From Micromonospora sp. CB01531 (lineage in GTDB: Bacteria; Actinomycetota; Actinomycetes; Mycobacteriales; Micromonosporaceae): a stretch of DNA of 35,844 nt. The notes under the pieces are model-generated. The model worked only from the letters and a program-made list of their open reading frames with translations. It was not told the DNA's origin and made no database searches. Each line of letters opens with the position of its first letter. Positions within the stretch are counted from its first letter, which is position 1. The stretch lies in contig NZ_LWLS01000110.1 of NCBI RefSeq assembly GCF_001905095.1, forward strand, positions 4,795 to 40,638, in the 5' to 3' direction. A program made the position numbers and the translations under genes. Of this stretch, positions 16,862 through 25,286 are shown in pieces.

Positions 16862-17893
16862 TCATCGGGCGCGTCGGTCCAGCCATGCGACGACCACGGC
16901 GTGTGGCACGGTGACCGCGGCCAGGAGGGCGAACGTCGTGGGCAGGACTCCCGCGGCCCCGGTGTGGTGGGTGAGCAGGGCGAAGGAGACTAGTACGGCC
17001 GCGGTGGGGGGCGCGGCGCGCAGGGCGAATCGTCGTAGCGGAGGACCCAGCCGACCGGCCCGCAGGTGGGCGGCGTTCGCCGGGTCGGCGCAGAGCAGTC
17101 GCGCGATGTGCCGGAGCGAATGCCACGCCGCGAAGTAGACCCCGAACGCCAGCGCGGGCGGGACGATCGCGAACACGGTGGCGAGGAGCCCGAGTTGGAC
17201 GAGGTCGCGTCCGCGTCGACCGCGCACCTCCTGTACGGCGGTGATGGCCACCGCCGACACCGTGAGGACTAGGGCGGTGGCGCGTACCTCGCTGGTGAGC
17301 AGCACGGTGGACCCGGCGGCGACGCGCTCCAGCAGCTGGTCTACCTGGTCGCGCCACAGCACGAGTGGGAAGACCACCGGCGGAGCGCCGTAGGCGAGCA
17401 CGCCGTGCAGGCGTAGCCGCACCCGCCGGCCGTCCCGCTCGGCCTGGAACGCCTCGTCGCCGGTGCCGAAGTGCGCGATGGAGAGGACCAGGAAGCCCAG
17501 CACGACCGCGGCCGGTGCGGCCCGGTAGGCCAGTAGCCCGGTCCCGGCTATGGCGGCATAGCCGAACAGCAGGCTCACGCGTCGGCTCCACCGGCGTGCC
17601 TTCATCGAGAGCCAGGCGGGAATTAGGTGGTCGACGGCACCGTGTGGAAGCCCGAGCAGCAGCCCCAGCAGCGCCGGGAGCGGCGTGGACGCTGCTGCCT
17701 TGGCCTGGGTGGGCAAGTACAGCACGAGTACGGCGAGTAGCGCCATGATGCCCGCAGTATCGGCGCGGCGCAGCACGGCCCGGCGGGGGTCCGCCCGGCG
17801 CTCAGGGCCGAAGTCGGGTCGGCCGGACGGGCGAGGCCTGCTGTTGCTGGCCGAGCCGAACCCCGCCTCGTGCGCGATGGGCTGGCTGCTCAT
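16862..17893 (-). CDS. blh: Brp/Blh-type beta-carotene 15,15'-dioxygenase
   Basis: The 343-residue polytopic membrane protein carries the family's His-bearing motifs in order: LPHGAVDHLIP, SIAHFGTGDEAF, FGVYFAAWHSLRHIARL, and TVPHAVVVAWLD at the C-terminus. Enzymes of this family bind iron and split beta-carotene into two retinal molecules, the chromophore of microbial rhodopsins. The first 50 or so residues are polar, lack family features and may be an extension. The ATG at 17893 overlaps the rhodopsin stop (ATGA), so the two are translationally coupled and this enzyme very probably supplies retinal to its neighbour. No carotenoid synthesis gene is in the window, so beta-carotene must come from elsewhere. 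Confidence 0.92.
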   Translation of the reverse strand: MSSQPIAHEAGFGSASNSRPRPSGRPDFGPERRADPRRAVLRRADTAGIMALLAVLVLYLPTQAKAAASTPLPALLGLLLGLPHGAVDHLIPAWLSMKARRWSRRVSLLFGYAAIAGTGLLAYRAAPAAVVLGFLVLSIAHFGTGDEAFQAERDGRRVRLRLHGVLAYGAPPVVFPLVLWRDQVDQLLERVAAGSTVLLTSEVRATALVLTVSAVAITAVQEVRGRRGRDLVQLGLLATVFAIVPPALAFGVYFAAWHSLRHIARLLCADPANAAHLRAGRLGPPLRRFALRAAPPTAAVLVSFALLTHHTGAAGVLPTTFALLAAVTVPHAVVVAWLDRRAR

Positions 17894-18588
17894 GCCACCG
17901 CGAGTTGGCCACGGTCGGACATCGCGCGGAGCCGGCCCACGTCGACGATGCTCCAGCCAACCTTCATGAGGGCCGACAGGACGACGAAGAGGATCGTACT
18001 GGTTTGCTCATCGACGATCTCGACTCCAGGCGGCCCCAAGATCCAGACCAGCGGGAAAGCGAGCCAGAGCACGGACAGCAGCAGTGCGACGACGATGAAG
18101 TGGGCCGCCATCGGGGCGGGCTGCCGCTCGGCGTCGGCCCGTAGCGGCCCCCAGATCAGGCCCAGGACGAGCGCGAGCGCAGCCACCCCGATTCCGTAAA
18201 TGGTGAAACGGGCCGCAGTGCTCTTCATGGCCTCGGCGACCGGTCCCGCAATGACCATCGGGAAGGTTGGCACGATGAGCGCCGCCACCAGACCCAGCCG
18301 CTTTTCGGCGATGGCGTGCGTGGCCGTGAGGACGAGAGAGAACACCAGCAGCGGTGCGGTGACGATCCAGTCGGCGTAGTGCGACCAGTCCGTGATGTGG
18401 TCTACCGTGTTCGGCCGGCTGGCGCCGAGCGCCGCGACGACGTGCCAGATTGCCGACCATGCCAGGATGACGAACACCCCCCGGTATTCGGACTGGGGGA
18501 GACCCTTCGGGTTGCGGCTCCACCGTATGAACAGCAGCAGGGTGGCGGCGCACAGGATGACGTACGACCACAGCCACCACTCGGACAC
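17890..18588 (-). CDS. xenorhodopsin / Anabaena sensory rhodopsin-like microbial rhodopsin
   Basis: This is a seven-helix retinal protein of 232 residues. The retinal-binding lysine is K209 (LMKVGWSIVD). Helix C reads YADWIVTAPLLVFSL, giving a D73-T77-S84 motif where bacteriorhodopsin has D85-T89-D96. From remembered Anabaena sensory rhodopsin (ASR) sequence, the two align well: SRNP.G.PQ.EY after helix A, IWGPLRA after helix E, VWI.GP.G before helix G, and the terminal LR. Differences from ASR are His70 at the usually Arg position before Asp73 and Ser205 at the helix G counter-ion position (Asp in bacteriorhodopsin, Pro in ASR). H49 and D216 occupy places used for inward proton release in xenorhodopsins. 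It may be an inward proton pump or a sensor. GTG 18588 has GAGGAG five bases upstream. No transducer gene is adjacent. Confidence 0.9.
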   Translation of the reverse strand: MSEWWLWSYVILCAATLLLFIRWSRNPKGLPQSEYRGVFVILAWSAIWHVVAALGASRPNTVDHITDWSHYADWIVTAPLLVFSLVLTATHAIAEKRLGLVAALIVPTFPMVIAGPVAEAMKSTAARFTIYGIGVAALALVLGLIWGPLRADAERQPAPMAAHFIVVALLLSVLWLAFPLVWILGPPGVEIVDEQTSTILFVVLSALMKVGWSIVDVGRLRAMSDRGQLAVA

Positions 18589-18878
18589 ATGTACTCCTCG
18601 ACCTCGACGGCGTACGGCGATAGCGGCACCTGATGGTCAGACACCGCCGACCCGGCATGTGCTCGCTGGCGGCATGGCCGCCACCAGCGGGTACGCCGAC
18701 CTCCCTTCTCAAGCCGGGTGACTCCGCATTGGCGAGTTTATTCCGGTTTAGCGATATTGTTGATAGTTGGTCCGCATCCGCGTGGCCGGCGTGCCTAGGG
18801 CAGGTTCAGTCGATCTACAAGCGGGCTGCGGTACGGACGATGCCACGCTCGATGAGCAGGCCCGGCGTGGCCGTGCGC
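18589..18878. other. 290-base gap upstream of the rhodopsin operon
   Basis: No convincing gene is seen. An AT-rich patch at about 18730-18770 is the best place for the rhodopsin promoter on the minus strand; TAAACT (plus 18735-18740) could be its -10, but no good -35 is present. GAGGAG at 18594-18599 is the ribosome-binding site for the rhodopsin. Confidence 0.3.
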
Positions 18879-19340
18879 TCAGAGCAGTGGGCGGAAGTCA
18901 GGTCCGTCGGTCGTGGCCAACAGGTCCCACCCGAAGGCCGCCAACGTAATGTCTTTCCGAGCACCGAAGTCCTTCATGAGGGTCGAGATCGGGCCATCTG
19001 GGAGACCAGCCGCCACCGTGCCGAATACCGTCGCCGGAGATGCCCCTAGCCGCTGTGCCACGATCCACGGCAGCGCCAGAGCCACCGTCACGTCCCGTTC
19101 ATCATCGGGTTGCAGGCACCAGGCGAGTGCAGTGGCCAGCAAGGAACGGCGCAATAGCTCGATGGAGGTCTCCCGTAGCGCAAGGGTGGCGAGGCGAACG
19201 CCGTAGCGTCCGAGGGCGAGCGATGCGGAGGGATCGAGGGAGTCGAGAAAGCCCTGATCAATACATTGCGGCGCCCGTGCCAGGATGGCCTGAGCAACCC
19301 GGTCGCGGTTGCCTGGGATCCTCTCCAGGTTCGGCTTCAC
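18879..19340 (-). CDS. hypothetical helical protein
   Basis: I do not recognise this protein of about 153 residues. It is rich in Leu, Ala and Asp, predicted mostly helical, with no signal peptide or membrane helix. Notable stretches are LLRRSLLATALAWCLQPDDERDVTVALALPWIVAQRLG and the ending TLAAFGWDLLATTDGPDFRPL, and its even codon use supports a real gene. I chose GTG 19340 (VKPNLERIPGNRDRV); ATG 19385 in the same frame would add 15 unremarkable residues. It is divergent from the lipoprotein at 19465, with about 120 bases between them. Confidence 0.65.
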   Translation of the reverse strand: MKPNLERIPGNRDRVAQAILARAPQCIDQGFLDSLDPSASLALGRYGVRLATLALRETSIELLRRSLLATALAWCLQPDDERDVTVALALPWIVAQRLGASPATVFGTVAAGLPDGPISTLMKDFGARKDITLAAFGWDLLATTDGPDFRPLL

Positions 19341-19464
19341 GTGTTCAGGATGGCAAGGCTCAGCCCGGCGAACTGCGAGGCCCATGCGGTTTAGGGTGCG
19401 CGACGGCTAAAGCCACGCACGCTGTTAGCCTGACGCGTCTCGCGCGAGAGGTGGAGTCCGCCCG

Positions 19465-20229
19465 GTGCTCAGGATGGTGCTGCGTAGGTTAATCGCGGTG
19501 GCGGCCGTCTGCATGGTGACCGCGTGCGGTTCTTCAACGGCTGATACAGCGGATCGATCAGCGGGCGACACGATTCCCTCCACGGCGCAGGCGACGGGTT
19601 CGGCCACAGCCACGAAGCCAGCTTTCCCGGCAGTTCCGGCGACCGGCGGATCCGGCTACTCCGCGACGCTGTCCGCACGCTTGTTGGCCGCGGACTCGGT
19701 GCCGCCCGGATTCACTGTGGAGATCGCGACAGTCATGCCGCCGGATGCTGGAGATCAACGCCCAGGCGTCGACGTATCCTGCCCGGACATGATCCCGCTG
19801 CTGTCGGCCACGCGGCTAACCGGGACTCCGTCAGCGATGGCCGCAGCCACGCTCACCTATGACGCGGATCCCGATGGCTTCTGGGTGGGAAGCGAAGTCA
19901 TCAGGACCTATGCAGATGACGGTGCACGACGAGCAACGAGCGACCTGCGAGCCTTCATCGGCCGTTGCCCCACCGTCGCGTCGGCCGGCCTGGGCGGCGG
20001 CAGCTACCGCTTCGCAGTGGCACCAGGGCCGCGGCTGGGCGATGACAGTATTCACGTCAGCTGCAGCACGACGTCCGGTTCTGGCACGCTGGAATGGGAC
20101 ACCGTACTCGTCCGGATCGGAACCACTTTGGTGGTCGTTCAGGAGCAGGGCAACCAACCCGGCGGCGACAAATACCTCACCCAGCTCGCCGCAGCTGCGC
20201 TCCGCAAATACCAGACGACCGGATCCTGA
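19465..20229 (+). CDS. secreted lipoprotein, possible PknH-like sensor-domain fold
   Basis: The 254-residue protein has a lipobox (MVTACGSS, Cys21), a Ser/Thr/Ala-rich linker to about residue 65, then a compact domain. That domain has Cys residues at SCPDM, GRCPTV and SCSTT, which suggest disulphides. The pattern (a sampled VSCPD segment, an amphipathic DGARRATSDLRAFIGRCPTV helix, and VRIGTTLVVVQEQG near the end) recalls extracellular PknH-like sensor domains, but this is weak. It resembles in style the two lipoproteins at 25287 and 29350. GTGGAG lies shortly before GTG 19465. The binding target is unknown. Confidence 0.75.
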   Translation: MLRMVLRRLIAVAAVCMVTACGSSTADTADRSAGDTIPSTAQATGSATATKPAFPAVPATGGSGYSATLSARLLAADSVPPGFTVEIATVMPPDAGDQRPGVDVSCPDMIPLLSATRLTGTPSAMAAATLTYDADPDGFWVGSEVIRTYADDGARRATSDLRAFIGRCPTVASAGLGGGSYRFAVAPGPRLGDDSIHVSCSTTSGSGTLEWDTVLVRIGTTLVVVQEQGNQPGGDKYLTQLAAAALRKYQTTGS

Positions 20230-20364
20230 ATGGCCTTACGCGCCCCCGAGGCCAGGGCCGTTCCTTCCCGACCGGCGCCCCCGTGGCGCGGTCTGCTGAT
20301 CGAGCTACGGCGGCACCCGGACGCTGACGTGCGCGGGGAAGCGTACGCCGCCGACATGAGCTGA
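20230..20364 (+). CDS. possible 44-residue small ORF or gene tail
   Basis: An ATG directly after the lipoprotein stop opens a 44-codon frame ending WRGLLIELRRHPDADVRGEAYAADMS. The ending looks like the tail of a helical repeat protein rather than a complete gene, and no Shine-Dalgarno is evident. It may be a remnant. In the rest of 20365-20700 I see no supported gene. Confidence 0.2.
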   Translation: MALRAPEARAVPSRPAPPWRGLLIELRRHPDADVRGEAYAADMS

Positions 20365-20698
20365 CGTCAGGCCACGCCACGGCGGCGGGCGGCGGCTTGG
20401 CCGGTGCGGCGGACCCGGCGACGGGCGCCGTCGGGTCAGCGGTGCGGAGTCCCGCCCTCGCCATGGTGCTGGCCCTACCTCGGGTCGGCATCGCTCGGCC
20501 AGGAGGGCAGCCACGACGGCGCCGGTGTCATCGGCGGCAACGGCCTGGCTGACCTGCGGCCCTGCATGATCACGACGATTGACGGAGCCGTACCGCGACC
20601 TTCTCGACAACTGCACCATGACGGCCTGCTCGTGCCGTCTTTAGTGTCATGCCACGTGCGCTCTTCGGCCGCGCGGTGCCCAAGCTGCGCTGAGGGTC

Positions 20699-20725
20699 GC
20701 CAAGGGAGAACTGCCAAAGGGAGAA
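20699..20725 (+). promoter_or_regulatory. duplicated ribosome-binding-site-like repeat
   Basis: GCCAAGGGAGAA (20699-20710) and GCCAAAGGGAGAA (20713-20725) are near-identical direct repeats. The second carries the AAAGGGAG that sits seven bases before GTG 20731 and decides the start of the first propeller gene. The first copy looks like an extra, non-used ribosome site. Confidence 0.5.
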
Positions 20726-20730
20726 ATGTG

Positions 20731-22209
20731 GTGAAAACGAAGCCCCTCGTGGCGGGTGCCGTCGCTCTGGCGACGGCTGTGGTAGTGCAGCTGGGTGGAG
20801 CTGGCGCGGCATTCGCCGCCGAGCCGCCAGGATCGAGCCCGTCGGACAACTCCGCCCATGGCGGCGCGGTCCTCGACGACATCCACAACGTGCCGACGAC
20901 CGCCGTCGCGAAGAACGTCACGTTCATCGACAACGTCAGGGGAGTCAGCGGCTATTCGGCGCTGAACTTCATCAAGTACGACAAGTACGGCTACGACTTC
21001 ATGTTCGCCAACGGCACCGGCGGCCTCGCCGTCTGGTCGCTGGAGGATCCCCAGCACCCGGCCCTGGTCTCGAAGATCACGGCGGCCGAGCTGCGCCTGC
21101 CCGGGGACACCCAGGACAGGTTCTGGGAAGGCGAGAACATGACCGTCGACCCGAAGCGCAAGCTGGTCTTCCTCATTCGGGACCCGCGCGGCTTCGGCGG
21201 CACCGTCAGGACCGGTCAGTCCGGCGTCTACATCGTCGATGTCAAGAATCCGTGGAAGCCGGAGATCGTCACCTTCCACCCGATTCCGGCCGGGCACACG
21301 TCCACCTGCATCAACGACTGCAAGTACCTGTGGTCGGTCGGTCCGGCCAACACGGGGACGCCAGGCCACGACCCCTCCTGGAACGGCGTCCCGGTGCGGG
21401 TGACCGACATCCACGACATCAAGCACCCGTACACCTTCGACCGGGCGGTCGATCTCGATCGGCTCGACGGGGTCACCGACTACGTGCACAGTGTTGACGT
21501 CGACAAGGACGGCGTCGCCTGGGTCTCCGGTGAGGGTGGCGTACGTGGCTACTGGACCGAGGGCAACCACTACGACCCGGTGCAGAAGCGCAACCGCGTC
21601 GCGACGGCGTACGACCCGGTGCCGTACGCGGGCGGGACCGTCACTCCCATCAACCCGGCGGGCACCGCCTTCTACGACTTCTTCGACCACAACGCCTACC
21701 ACCCCACCGAGAAGGTCGGCTCCTTCGACAAGGGCGAGCTGCTCTACATCACCAACGAGAACGTCACGTCCTGCGCGCGGGCGGGCGAGTTCAAGATCGC
21801 CTCGTTGAAGGGCAGCTACGACGGCGAGAGTTGGCGTTCCACGCCGGAGAACCCGTTCCGGCTGGAACTGCTCAGCCACTGGTCGCCGTGGGGCAAGGAA
21901 GGTTCGGCCACCACCGGTAGCTGCTCCGCGCACTGGTTCACGGTGAACGGCAACATCGTGGCGCAGGGGTGGTACGGGCAGGGCACCCGCTTCCTCGACG
22001 TTTCGGATCCGAGGAACCCGACCCAGGTCGGCTACTTCCGCGTGCCGTCGGGGCAGGGCGTGACCGGCGGTTCGGCGTCGGCCGTCTACTGGCACAACGG
22101 GCTGGTCTACGTCGCGGACTACAACCGGGGCGTCGACGTCCTGCGGTTCGACGGCGAGCTGGCCGGCGCGCCGGACGACAAGATCTGTTGGAACTCGTGC
22201 GACAAGTAA
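20731..22209 (+). CDS. secreted LVIVD-repeat-like beta-propeller protein (copy 1)
   Basis: The 492-residue product has a Sec signal ending near AAFA-AEPPG. The rest is a series of beta-rich repeats of the LVIVD kind: GGLAVWSLEDPQHP, GVYIVDVKNPWKPEIV, GTRFLDVSDPRNPTQVGYF and GVDVLRFDG. Such propellers are usually binding scaffolds; no catalytic residues are evident. Fixed cysteines occur in CINDCKYLWSVG, GSCSAHWFTVNGN and the terminal CWNSCDK. The frame is open from 20404, but the upstream part is not protein-like and GTG 20731 has the best Shine-Dalgarno. It is the first gene of an apparent eight-gene run and a paralogue of the gene at 26075. The ligand is unknown. Confidence 0.85.
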   Translation: MKTKPLVAGAVALATAVVVQLGGAGAAFAAEPPGSSPSDNSAHGGAVLDDIHNVPTTAVAKNVTFIDNVRGVSGYSALNFIKYDKYGYDFMFANGTGGLAVWSLEDPQHPALVSKITAAELRLPGDTQDRFWEGENMTVDPKRKLVFLIRDPRGFGGTVRTGQSGVYIVDVKNPWKPEIVTFHPIPAGHTSTCINDCKYLWSVGPANTGTPGHDPSWNGVPVRVTDIHDIKHPYTFDRAVDLDRLDGVTDYVHSVDVDKDGVAWVSGEGGVRGYWTEGNHYDPVQKRNRVATAYDPVPYAGGTVTPINPAGTAFYDFFDHNAYHPTEKVGSFDKGELLYITNENVTSCARAGEFKIASLKGSYDGESWRSTPENPFRLELLSHWSPWGKEGSATTGSCSAHWFTVNGNIVAQGWYGQGTRFLDVSDPRNPTQVGYFRVPSGQGVTGGSASAVYWHNGLVYVADYNRGVDVLRFDGELAGAPDDKICWNSCDK

Positions 22210-22226
22210 CCGTCTGAGCGAGAGCA

Positions 22227-22263
22227 CCGGCCCGAGCGTGGCGACCCGCTGCGCCCGGGCCGG
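22227..22263 (+). terminator. intercistronic hairpin after propeller 1
   Basis: CCGGCCCG (22227-22234) pairs with CGGGCCGG (22256-22263), and the loop contains an inner AGCG/CGCT pair. A short CTTT follows. It sits between the propeller and the substrate-binding gene and may reduce read-through, giving more propeller than downstream protein. Confidence 0.5.
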
Positions 22264-22295
22264 CTTTCGGTGATGACGGACATGGAGGTAGAACG

Positions 22296-23462
22296 GTGCG
22301 ACGCAGAGGTGCCGTGCGCGTGGCCGCGCTGGGCGCGACCGCGCTGGTGGTGAGCGGCCTGCTCGCCGCGTGCTTTGCCTCTGACGAGGGCGGGGGCGCC
22401 CCGAGGCTGCGGGGCGAGATCACGTTCGGGGTGCTGGCCCCGCTGTCAGGCGACCTGGCTGAGCGTGGGCAGGACCTCGTCGACGGGGCGCAGCTGGCTG
22501 CCGCTGAGCTCAACGACCAGGGCGGGGTGCTGGGGCGGCAGGTGAAGGTGGCCGTCGAGGACGGCGGCTGCGCGCCGGCGACCGGCGAGCAGGGGGCGAC
22601 GGGGCTGGCCGCCAAAAAGGTCGTGGGGATGGTCGGCGGGCTGTGTGAGGACGCGGCGGTGGCGGCGGCGAACGCCGTGGCCGCGGCTGGCACGCCGTTC
22701 CTGGTCTCCTCCGCCCGCGCCGACCGGCTGATCGAGGCCGGGGTGCCGTCGGTGTTCCCGCTGGAGGGGACGGTCTATCAGGAGGCGCTGGCCGCGGTGC
22801 ACTGGATGGGCTACCGGAGCCCGCAGCGGGTGGCGGTGCTCGATGACGGCTCGCCGGCCGCACAGCGGCTGTCCGGCCTGGTGACCGACCGGGTCAAGGC
22901 AGACGGCCTGACGGTGAGCAGGCAGAGCGCCGAAGCGAAGGGTCCTGACCTCGCGAAGCTTGCCAGCACCGTCACCGCTGCCAGGGCGGACTTCGTCTAC
23001 TGGGCGGGGGCCGCGGAACCAGGTGGACGACTGCTGAGCGCACTACGTCAGGCCGGCTACGCCGGCCATTTCCTGGCCTCCTCCGAGTCGGACAGCCCCG
23101 AGTTTCAACAGGCGGCCGGCGCGGCGGCCGATGACGCATACCTCGCCATGGCCGCGAGCCCACGGCTTCTCCCGGCAGCGGCGGACTGGGCTGCCCGCTT
23201 CAAGGACCGCTACCGACGGGAGCCGGGCCGCGACGCCATGCAGGCCTACGACGCGCTCCGCGCGTTGGCGCAGGCGGTGCGCCAGGCGGGGGACACGGCA
23301 CCCGCGAAGGTCGTCGACAACCTCCCGCGGCTCGAAAACTTCACCACCTTCACCGGAACGCTCCGCTTCGCCGCCGATCACTCCCTGACGTACGACAACT
23401 TCATCATCGCCCAGGTCAGGGGCGGCAAGCTCATCCTGGCCAGCAAGCTGCGTACGGACTAG
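22296..23462 (+). CDS. Leu/Ile/Val-binding-type substrate-binding lipoprotein (copy 1)
   Basis: The 388-residue product has a lipobox GLLAACFA (Cys26) and a type 1 periplasmic-binding fold. It opens with ITFGVLAPLSGDLAERGQDLVDGAQLAAAELNDQGGVLGRQV, the hallmark of branched-chain amino-acid binding proteins, and continues through VVGMVGGLCEDAAVAAANAVAAAGTPFLVSSA. Usual partners are membrane permeases and two ATPases, but none is present here, so it may sense rather than transport. Cys residues in DGGCAP and GGLCED also occur in the paralogue at 28091. GGAGG lies seven bases before GTG 22296. Its stop is five bases before the CopC-CopD gene. Confidence 0.9.
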   Translation: MRRRGAVRVAALGATALVVSGLLAACFASDEGGGAPRLRGEITFGVLAPLSGDLAERGQDLVDGAQLAAAELNDQGGVLGRQVKVAVEDGGCAPATGEQGATGLAAKKVVGMVGGLCEDAAVAAANAVAAAGTPFLVSSARADRLIEAGVPSVFPLEGTVYQEALAAVHWMGYRSPQRVAVLDDGSPAAQRLSGLVTDRVKADGLTVSRQSAEAKGPDLAKLASTVTAARADFVYWAGAAEPGGRLLSALRQAGYAGHFLASSESDSPEFQQAAGAAADDAYLAMAASPRLLPAAADWAARFKDRYRREPGRDAMQAYDALRALAQAVRQAGDTAPAKVVDNLPRLENFTTFTGTLRFAADHSLTYDNFIIAQVRGGKLILASKLRTD

Positions 23463-23467
23463 GTCGG

Positions 23468-25270
23468 ATGACGCACAGCATGCACCCCGTACGCCATCGC
23501 TGGGCCCGGCTGGTCACGCGGCTGGCGGTGGTCGTCCTCCTCGCGACCGGCGGCCTGGTCACGGACCTCGCGTCCACCGCGACCACACATCCGGCGTACG
23601 CCCACGCCTACCTGCTGGAAACCTCGCCGGTCGACGGCGAGGTGCTGGCCTCGCCCCCGGCGGAGGTCCAGCTCCGCTTCGACGACGCGGTCAGCTTCAA
23701 CGACCGGTCGATCCAGCTGCTCGACACGAACGCGAAGAAGCTGGCGATCGGCGCCGCTGGTCACGTGGACGGGAAGGCCAACACGGCCCGGGTCAGCCTG
23801 CCCACGGATCTGACCGAGGGAACCTACGTCCTGGCCTGGCGGGTCACCTCTGCGGACTCGCACGTAGTGTCGGGTGCGTTCAGCTTCAGCATCGGCCACC
23901 CGAGTGCTACGGCCGCCGCGGTGGAGCAGGACGCCCACCGTGCCGTCCTCGTCGTCGACGCGGTCGGCCGCGCCCTGGCCTTTCTCGGTCTGGCTCTCGC
24001 CCTCGGTGGCGCACTGTTCGTGGCCGTGCTCTGGCCCGCCGGCCGTACCGACCGCCGCGGCCGGCGCATCGCGTGGTCAGGATTCGCCGTGCTGACCGCC
24101 GGCACCGTGGTGGTCCTGCTCGTACAGGGGCCGTACGCCGCCGGCACGTCGCTGGCCGGAGTGTTCGACCCGGACCTGCTCGGCGCCGCCCTGTCCACCC
24201 GGTTGGGCCACGCGCTGCTGGCGCGGCTGGTGATCGTGCTCGCCCTCGGCGTGACCTTCGGGATCGCCGTACGCCCCGGCTCTCCCGCTGCCACGACCGG
24301 GACGGCCGGCGCCGGCGCCACCCGCCGGATCGTCCTGCCCGCGGTCGCCGCGGTCGGCGCCGTCGCCCTGACGCTGACCTGGGCGCTGGCGGATCACGCG
24401 CAGACCGGCGTGCAGACCTGGCTGGCCGTGCCGGCGACCAGCCTGCACCTCCTCGCCATGGCCCTGTGGCTGGGCGGCCTGATCACGCTCGCGGCCTGCG
24501 TACTCGTCCCGGCCGGGAGGCGGGAGACCAGCCAGGTCATCACCCTGGAGCCCGCGCTGCCCAGGTTCTCCCGGCTCGCGCAGATCTGCTTCGCGGTGAT
24601 CGCGGTGACCGGCGTCTATCTGTCCTGGCGGCAGGTGGGTACGTGGGCCGCGCTCGGCGCGACCGACTTCGGTCGGCTGCTTCTCGGCAAGCTCGCCGCC
24701 GTCCTCGCCGTGGTGGGCCTCGCCGCCGGAGCGCGGCGGTTCGTGCGGCGGCGCGGCCGCGAACCCCTCGGCCTCGACGCCGCCCCCTCCGCCGCGGTGC
24801 GCCGGCTGCGCCGCTCGGTCGTGGGCGAGATCCTGCTCGGGGTCGCGGTCGTGTCGATCACGGCCGTCCTCGTCAACACCGCCCCGGCCCGCACCAGCTA
24901 CGCGCCGCCGGTGCACACCACCGTCCCCATTCCCGCCACCGCCGCGGACCGGGCCGGCCCGGCCGCCGGGCTGCGGGACGCCTCGGTCGAGGTGAAGATC
25001 GAACCGGCGAGGTCGGGCAGCAACGTGGCCGACATCTACCTCAGCGGCCCGGATGGCTCGCTGGTCGCGGTACCCGAGATCTCCGGTCAGCTCGAATCAC
25101 CCGACCGCGACGTCCCGGCACTGCCCGTCACCGTCACCGCGGCCGAACCCGGCCACTACGTGGCGAACTCGATGTCCATCCCCTTCCCCGGGGTGTGGGT
25201 GCTGCGGCTGGACATCCGAGTCTCCGACTTCGACGAGACACCCGTGCGCGTCCAGTTCACGGCACGCTGA
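23468..25270 (+). CDS. CopC-CopD fusion with extra C-terminal extracellular domain
   Basis: The 600-residue product starts with a signal peptide. Cleavage after AYA would expose His46 as the new N-terminus (HAYLLETSPVDGEV), as in CopC, where His1 binds Cu(II). The matching D130-S-H132 (SADSHVVSG) completes the CopC-type site. A CopD region of about eight membrane helices runs from about residue 155 to 475. A final beta-rich outside domain (VEVKIEPARSGSNVADIYL to VRVQFTAR) looks FixH/YtkA-like. CopC and CopD are linked to copper binding and uptake or delivery. It is co-transcribed with the neighbouring lipoproteins; both copper domains are single copy although the neighbours are duplicated. 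Confidence 0.92.
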   Translation: MTHSMHPVRHRWARLVTRLAVVVLLATGGLVTDLASTATTHPAYAHAYLLETSPVDGEVLASPPAEVQLRFDDAVSFNDRSIQLLDTNAKKLAIGAAGHVDGKANTARVSLPTDLTEGTYVLAWRVTSADSHVVSGAFSFSIGHPSATAAAVEQDAHRAVLVVDAVGRALAFLGLALALGGALFVAVLWPAGRTDRRGRRIAWSGFAVLTAGTVVVLLVQGPYAAGTSLAGVFDPDLLGAALSTRLGHALLARLVIVLALGVTFGIAVRPGSPAATTGTAGAGATRRIVLPAVAAVGAVALTLTWALADHAQTGVQTWLAVPATSLHLLAMALWLGGLITLAACVLVPAGRRETSQVITLEPALPRFSRLAQICFAVIAVTGVYLSWRQVGTWAALGATDFGRLLLGKLAAVLAVVGLAAGARRFVRRRGREPLGLDAAPSAAVRRLRRSVVGEILLGVAVVSITAVLVNTAPARTSYAPPVHTTVPIPATAADRAGPAAGLRDASVEVKIEPARSGSNVADIYLSGPDGSLVAVPEISGQLESPDRDVPALPVTVTAAEPGHYVANSMSIPFPGVWVLRLDIRVSDFDETPVRVQFTAR

Positions 25271-25286
25271 AAGGTTGGTGACACAC

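Noticed and set aside
17890..18588. Heliorhodopsin or ordinary light-driven outward proton pump
   Set aside because: The helix C D-T-S motif, loop sequences and the residues around K209 match the Anabaena sensory/xenorhodopsin group; the proton-donor Asp of bacteriorhodopsin is Ser here.
18767..18949. 60-codon plus-strand ORF upstream of the rhodopsin operon
   Set aside because: It overlaps the end of the hypothetical gene on the other strand, lacks a ribosome site and has no recognisable pattern.
20305..20619. Minus-strand 104-codon ORF upstream of the first propeller gene
   Set aside because: It has no ribosome site, no family pattern beyond a short helical stretch, and a Pro/Arg-rich second half typical of a shadow frame.
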